A DNA stretch of 64,000 bases from Desmodesmus armatus. Taxonomy: Eukaryota; Chlorophyta; Chlorophyceae; Sphaeropleales; Scenedesmaceae. Each line of letters opens with the position of its first letter. Position 1 is the stretch's first letter. This document shows, one piece after another, positions 58,590 to 64,000 of this stretch. The DNA is taken from the NCBI GenBank assembly GCA_007449985.2, contig VIIQ02000614.1:558001-622000 (forward strand). Reading direction: 5' to 3'. The position numbers and the translations under genes were made by a program. A model generated the notes under the pieces. The model ran no database searches. It saw nothing but the letters and a program-made list of their open reading frames with translations, and was not told the origin of the DNA.

Positions 58590-59101
58590 ATGAGGTCCAC
58601 CACTGTTTCAAGTGAGTTGTGCTGTGGTGCTGCAAAAAAACAGGCCATCATCACCCCCGATGTTCAATAACTGAGTGGGTATGCTCACTGAGCGACTTGC
58701 AGGCTCTCATGAGGTTCCCCCACACACATGAACCACTGACCCTGTTGACAGCACACCCTTGCTTGACAGCACAACAGAACAACAATGTGTGCCGGTTTGC
58801 CTTCACTGCAGTGACGTATGGCTTGGTGCTCCTCCTGCTGACGACTCTCTTCACAACCACCGCCCATGCCAAGACTGATGACGTTGTGACGGACTGCGAG
58901 AGTGTCCACCAGCAGGCATCGGACGCAATCGACAGGGTTAATGCTGCCTGCAAAGTCAGCACTGCTGACTGTGCAACAGAAACCCTGTCGCTTGTGGAGA
59001 TCACTACCAGGGCTGCACAGGTCTGTGGCAATAAGGCCCAAGTCCAGCTTGGGGGGCGCAAACTGAAGGCCCCGTTGATGCCATCGACTGGGCGATCCTG
59101 A
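58590..59101 (+). CDS. Small secreted four-cysteine protein, copy A
   Basis: No known family recognised. Two exons, 58590-58611 and 58812-59101, give 103 residues. The first exon encodes only MRSTTVS; the second starts by completing an ATG (TYGLVLLLLTTLFTTTAHA), a clear signal peptide with probable cleavage after AHA. The mature part is Ala/Gln/Asp-rich and helical, with exactly four cysteines spaced C-x17-C-x6-C-x17-C, which suits two antiparallel helices stapled by C1-C4 and C2-C3 disulfides (inference). Compared with copy B, the C-terminus after LGGRKL is out of frame: a two-base net difference near 59068 replaces the conserved tail with APLMPSTGRS. The old frame stays open downstream, reading IDWAILMNAPGASTRVLPKA before a stop. 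Confidence 0.8.
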
Positions 59102-60473
59102 TGAATGCACCAGGTGCCTCCACACGTGTGCTGCCCAAAGCCTGAGGCCCCTGATTTAAGTAGATGCCTGCGATGCGATGTTGAGAGTGTGGCAGGACCA
59201 TTGCGCTTAGGGCGCTGAAGCACTGTTGTGAGCCTCCCGGCAAGCCGCCGCCGTGAATGGCATGTCCACTGCTCCAGGCACGCGCGCAGCCCGCTTGCTG
59301 AGCTGAGCTGAGCTGAGCCTGGCTGCACTGTTTGCTGCATAACTCTTCTTAAAACAGATGTGCCGGTGAGTGTGGATGTGAGATATGTTGGATGGCTTGG
59401 CGAGCTTTTGTTATGGTTGTATGCACAGCAAGTGCACGGTCAACACTGCCTGAGGGGCCCGGCCGGTAGAGTCTACTGTATGCTGTAATTGCCGGCTGTG
59501 CCATGTTGAAGGAGCCAACCCCGGTTGTATGTGCAAAATGTTTGTAGCAGCACGTTGAATGTCCCATGCTGAAAACCATTAATATGCGCCGTCGGGCCCA
59601 GACTGTTGCCGTTGCTTGATTGCAACAGCAATCCAAAAGCTGCATCATGGAGTCGTGCATTAGTTCTGGTGTCACCCCATTTTTAGTCAATATTACAGCT
59701 GCATGCCGTGCATGCTGCGCACACAGAAAGATCTGTGGCTGTATCAGTTTGGCCGCCTTGACGGCTGTTTACCTGGCAACCATATACACAAAAGCGCATG
59801 GTTGCCCACATAGGGCCCCAGCTGAGCTGACTTGAGTCATGTATGCAAAAGCAGGTGCTTTCGGATGTACGTTTGAAAAGGCACTTCACACACCCTAGCT
59901 CTGTGGGGAGTACACGCCGTGCCTGCAAGCCGCGTTGGGTGTGGTTTCTTGACATGTGCATGCCGCGCAGCATTCATCAACAGCCAGAGTATACAGCCGC
60001 AGCCGCAGCCTGCAGGTTCCCAGCTCAACCTGAGCTGCCATTTTGCGTGACCATCGGTCACAACTCCAGCTTTTGCCCCCTACTCGCCATCCTGTCCCAC
60101 ATGTATGCATGTTCGAACATGTATGAACGTTCACGCATCTGTATAGCAGACAGTCGAGCCACACTGACTGTGTCAGAGACAGGATATGTCAGACGTGTGT
60201 CCGGCCAAGGCACATGTAGCTTTCTACCAGGGCGGGGCGTGGGGCTGGGAAAGAAGTTGATGCAACTTGAGGTACGCCACCTGCAGTCGCCCACATTCGT
60301 TGGGGCTTCCGCCCGCGTACAGCGTAAGCAGCGTAGCGCGGGTCACGTAGCCTGGAGCGTAAGGCTAGAAATGCGTACATACACCGGGTGTCAGCATCTA
60401 ACTGCAGACAAGAACACCTTCATTCACAACAATCCTTAAAGCCCACGTACGACATTTTCACAAGCTTCCGACG
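59102..60473. other. Intergenic part of the tandem duplication
   Basis: No gene seen. It contains the 3' flank of copy A and the 5' flank of copy B. Blocks recur after copy B: for example the stretch from ctccacacgtgtgctgcc through the shared gttgagagtgtggca, and the region near 59740-60040 resembles 61790-62340. Confidence 0.6.
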
Positions 60474-61234
60474 ATGAGGTCGACCACTGTTTCAAGTGAG
60501 TCGAGTTCTGCTTTGATTATCATCGGCTACATTTGTCACAGACCTTCGTTTTGTTTACCAAGTTTTCTCGCGGACGGGTCACAGGGCTCTCGCGAGGCTA
60601 CACTTACTGCCACACATGATGCAAACTCACCCTCAGGGGTAAGGCTTACTGACAGCACGATACTGCTTGTCGGTGTGTCTTTACTGCAGTGACATACGGC
60701 TTGGTGCTTCTCCTTCTGGCGACTGTCCTCACCACCACCGCCCATGCCAAGACTGCTGACGCCGTGGCGGACTGCCTGGGCGTCGCCCAGCAAGCACTGG
60801 ACGCAACCAACAAGGCCAAGGCGGCCTGCGATGTCGGTGCTGCTGACTGTGAGACAAAGGCACAGTCAGCCCTGCAGATCGTCACGAGGGCTGCACAGGT
60901 CTGTGGCCAGGCCCAAGCCCAGCTTGGGGGCCGCAAGCTGATGGGCGTCGCCGCCCATGCCAAGACTGCTGACGCTGTGACGGACTGCCTGGGTGTCGCC
61001 CAGCAAGCACTAGACGCAACCAACAAGGCCAAGGCGGCCTGCGATGTCGGTGCTGCTGACTGTGAGGCCAAGGCACAGTCAGCCCTGCAGATCGTTACAA
61101 GGGCTGCACAGGTCTGTGGCCAGGCCCAAGCCCAGCTTGGGGGCCGCAAGCTGATGGGCGTCGACGCCGCTGGCTGGGTGAACCTGATGAATGCAGTAGG
61201 TGCCTCCACACGTGTGCTGCCAAAAAGTCCTTGA
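60474..61234 (+). CDS. Small secreted protein with two four-cysteine modules, copy B
   Basis: Paralogue of copy A, 188 residues. Exon 1 (60474-60495, MRSTTVS) and exon 2 (60690-61234) have the same positions and phase as in copy A. Signal peptide TYGLVLLLLATVLTTTAHA. The mature part contains two nearly identical 71-residue modules (DNA repeat unit 213 nt), each with C-x17-C-x6-C-x17-C and ending QAQLGGRKLMG. The repeat includes the AHAK signal-cleavage sequence, so VAAHAKTADAV lies between modules; processing there would release two single-module peptides (speculative). The tail VDAAGWVNLMNAVGASTRVL is the in-frame version of the one lost in copy A. Near identity of the two modules points to a recent internal duplication. 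Confidence 0.85.
60741..61166 (+). repeat. 213-bp tandem repeat inside copy B
   Basis: The repeat starts at cccatgccaagactgctgac (60741) and again at 60954; few substitutions separate the copies, mostly silent (e.g. gccgtggcggac versus gctgtgacggac, ctggac versus ctagac). Confidence 0.9.
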
Positions 61235-62811
61235 CCAAGTAGAATCCCATGGTCGCAGTGTTGAGAGTGTGGCAAGACCAATGTGCTTGGGGCGCTGAAG
61301 CGCTGTTGTGAGTGGGGCCCCGTAGTGCATGGCATGTGTGTCACTGCTCCACTTGGCCTGGTCAGGCAAGCAGCCACCCTGATTGCTGCTTGACTCTTTT
61401 GTGGAATTATTGGTGGGTTACAATACGGCAGTTTGGTTCAGGGGTCTAAGGGCTGTCTTGGCCAGCTTTCATAATCAGCACGTTGCATACGCAGCAAGTG
61501 CAAGTGTTGGACTCTCCTGAACTTTCTGAGTCCCTTGAAGGGACTTGCCTGTGCCAGCCTGGGCCTTCTTCATCACCATTATGTTTTGAATGCTGTGCTG
61601 CCCAACACTGAAAGAGTTACTCCTGGTTGTCTTTGAAGTCTGACTCAGGCTGTCAAAGTGCATGTTGTATGTCCCATGCTGCAGTCCATGGCATGTTTCG
61701 TCAGGGCCCCAGAATGCTGCCATTGTTTTGTTGTGGCGGGTACTGAGCCTGGGAGGCGTGCACTACGCTTTCAAGTTGTTCACAGGTAACTCTGCAGCAG
61801 TATCAGTGTGGCCGTGTTGACGGCTGTGCCTCACCGTATTAACGGCTGTGGCAGCCTGTAAGGACATGAAGGACCCCCACGGCTGCAAGCCACAGTGTAG
61901 GAAAGGGTGTACGTGGCCAGGCCTGACGTGGCATTCAAAAAGCGTGGTTGACAGTGCTGCTATGCAAGCCTTCCAGGTGTGCACCTTGGAAGGTGCAGCT
62001 GCATGCACACTCTGGTTGTTCACTCTCATGCAATTGGTCACCACACTGTGACAGGCTAGTTGGCAATGAATCCAGACACAGAAGCAGCAGCATATGGTCA
62101 TTCAGATGGTTGCCCACATGGGCAGCACAAGTTTATGTCAGTGTTGCACAAGCAGGTGAAGTACAAGGAAATTTTGTGAAATGCTTTTCACATACCCCAA
62201 GTGGCAACTGTGGGGAGCACACGCCGTACCCGCAACCTGTGCTGGTTGTACTTTTTGACACATGCGGCATTCATCAAGATTCTTGATTCAAGAGCCACAG
62301 TACACAGGCTCAGCCACACCTGCAGTTGCCCAGCTCACCCTGCAGCTGCGTGACTGTACAGCCAGTTGATCTCCAGTTGTACACGGGTTGCGGCACACAC
62401 ACAATTACATCATACGGGGCCGGCCAATTTTTTTCAAGGATCCCTTGTTCTACACTAGCAATATTAACGTGTGTCTGGTTGCAACAATTGTGTAATTGCA
62501 ACAATTGTAGGCCGCTGGCTATTGGTCTTGGTCCCCGAATGGCTCGACACCATTTCTAATCTTTTCAAAGTTCTCCACTATTCTTCCTATGGAATATATC
62601 TAACAACAAAGACAGCATCGTTGAAGGGAGCATAGTGTGACGTGACGGTTTCTATTGTCGGTTTCAAGCGGCCAAGAGGGCAACTGGGCACGTGCTTGGA
62701 CGTCCTGAATCCACAGCGACGTCCATCTGAGCTTCGTACGCTTCTACCTTACTGTGCAGCATAGACGTAGTGCCCTACCTAGTGGGTAGTACTGCTTCTC
62801 CTCCACAACAG
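61235..62811. other. Intergenic, right arm of the tandem duplication
   Basis: No gene supported. Sequence to about 62350 parallels the region after copy A. A short direct repeat, gcaacaattgt, occurs twice near 62480-62510. Confidence 0.5.
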
Positions 62812-63691
62812 ACGGGGGCAGCACACACCCCACAGGGCCCGCAGGATCAGTCTGCAACGTTTATTCAATGCGTGACCCTTTCTATGCCCCCCAAGCGGCG
62901 CTGCACAATGGTGGCGGTCGCATCCTCCATCAGACCAACGGTGGTGGAGCAGCAGCGGCGTTTGAAGGTGGAAGCTTGGGCGTCGGCTTCAGTGGAAGTG
63001 GATTCTTGGTACGTTTGCAGATGTTGGAGCTATAACAAGCCTTGCAGGGCGTCTGCAGGCTGGCTCCAGTGATTGTTGGCATGCTTGTGGTAGCAGTTTC
63101 TGCGTTGGTCCCTTGGTGGGGTCATGCTTGTTTGACAATCACTGGCCTTTTTTGGTCCCTCCTTACCAAAACTCAAGTTCCCTTCTCTTTTTCAATTGCT
63201 GTTGCAGATAATGTACTTTGTTGGGGTGACAGCAGTACTGCGGAACCTAGGCATCATTGACAGCGATACAAAGCTGGCAGGCAGCTCAGGCGGCGCTGCT
63301 GTCAGCGCCCTCAGCTGCGGCGGTGTCAGCATTGACGCTGCAGTCGGCACATTCAGCACCATGTCCTCTTTGTGCAGGGGAAGTGCAGACTGCAGATACA
63401 CCCTGAAAGCTGTGGAGATGGCTGGGATGGCAAACATGTTCCCGGGCGACGCACACAGCCGCTGTTCAGGCCGCCTGTTTGTGTCTTTCACTGAAGCTCG
63501 GCCTAACCCTGAGCCTGACGTGGGGAGGGTCATATCCTCCTTCCCCACGAAGAACAGCCTCGTACAGGCCCTGCTGGCGTCCACCTACATCCCTGCGTTC
63601 TCTGGAAGGTCTACTGTCATGTCGCCGTCGGAGCTTGGCGTGGCTGCTGCGTATGATGGAGTGTGTACCAACCCGCTGCCAGCACCACCTG
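62812..63691 (+). CDS. Patatin-like phospholipase, truncated at the right edge
   Basis: Patatin-like lipases are Ser-Asp dyad acyl hydrolases acting on membrane or storage lipids. Two exons are visible: one ending at 63007 (TTC TTG then GTACGT) and 63208-63691. The first starts no earlier than ~62812 (after an in-frame stop at ~62790); an in-frame ATG at 62868 (MRDPFYAPQAALHNGGG) could be the start, but an upstream exon spliced near 62811 is also possible. The oxyanion segment GFSGSGFL is followed by GVTAVLRNLGI, the nucleophile elbow is GSSGG (AGSSGGAAVSAL) and the Asp of the dyad is in AAYDGVCTN. All are in family order. The exon ends at a GTGAGC donor, so the gene continues beyond the window; no further exon is clear before 64000. 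Confidence 0.85.
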
Positions 63692-64000
63692 GTGAGCCAC
63701 TTGGTTGGGGTTTATGTCAGGTGCTTGACTGTCTCCTCAATAGCCTGGTGCTGTGAAATAGCACAGTGTTGGTGTGCCCTGATCAGCTGGCCAAGTTCTG
63801 ACCACACAGCAAGCTGACAAGCATGCAGCTAGCAGTGCTGCACCTCAGGTGCACCTAGTAGGAGCAAAAGATGCTACTGCAGTTTCCAGTGCCCCCCTGG
63901 GATGCTGGCCACAGTCTTTCTTGTCAGTGTCTGCGCGTCAGCTTCACTTGTCGGCTGTAGCCCCACCCCTTGCTGTGCTCCAAAGCCTGCGCATTCACTG
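63692..64000 (+). other. Probable intron or later part of the patatin-like gene
   Basis: Follows the donor at 63692. No open frame with lipase similarity was recognised in the last 309 bp. Confidence 0.4.

Overview
The window looks like nuclear DNA of a green alga (Chlorophyta). The evidence is dense GT-AG introns with CAG|G junctions, homopolymeric Q/A/S tracts from CAG/GCA repeats, a plastid-type FabZ, RimM and EcfT (ABCI12-like) encoded in the nucleus, a plant/algal-type polymorphic-repeat membrane protein, and TGTAA motifs (the usual green-algal poly(A) signal) downstream of some genes. Protein composition suggests a core chlorophyte, perhaps Sphaeropleales; the genus is a guess. No bacterial operon, phage, CRISPR array, rRNA or convincing tRNA was seen.

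Layout: 1-5396 (+) is the 3' part of a very large, low-complexity protein gene. 5397-11107 is 5.7 kb without a credible gene, holding a tandem duplication and a striking pair of perfect palindromes. 11108-12485 (-) is FabZ; its last intron carries a second such palindrome pair. 12714-15634 (-) is a CCDC13-like coiled-coil protein. 15988-16941 (+) is a small one-helix protein, 17399-19499 (+) a mitochondrial calcium uniporter pore subunit, 19940-23784 (+) a four-CBS (SNF4/AMPK-gamma-like) protein, and 25092-29691 (+) a secreted-repeat plus multi-pass membrane protein. 32295-32862 (-) is ribosomal protein eL38. 36269-38804 (-) is an unknown protein with a membrane hairpin and basic Ser-rich tail. 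39623-41675 (+) is EcfT/ABCI12-like with an apparent one-base frameshift. 42739-43839 (-) is unknown. 45413-51135 (-) is a DDX31/Dbp7 DEAD-box helicase, 51891-54194 (-) a secreted, probably GPI-anchored metallophosphoesterase, and 54864-58076 (+) plastid RimM. 58590-61234 (+) holds two tandem genes for small secreted four-cysteine proteins, and about 62812 to the right edge is a truncated patatin-like lipase gene.

The genes are unrelated housekeeping and accessory functions, as is normal for a eukaryotic nuclear locus. Three (eL38, DDX31, RimM) serve ribosomes in cytosol, nucleolus and plastid, and two (FabZ, EcfT-like) are plastid metabolism or transport. Exon structures were built by hand from splice sites and reading-frame continuity; where the exon lengths sum to whole codons and the translated product matches a family, I consider them firm.

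The most unusual items are (i) the pairs of adjacent, one-base-centre palindromes at 7946-8041 and 11381-11508, both with a 2-nt gap between the two palindromes, plus a smaller pair at 41759-41796; and (ii) the tandemly duplicated family of secreted proteins with a symmetrical C-x17-C-x6-C-x17-C pattern, one member of which has an internal 213-nt repeat.
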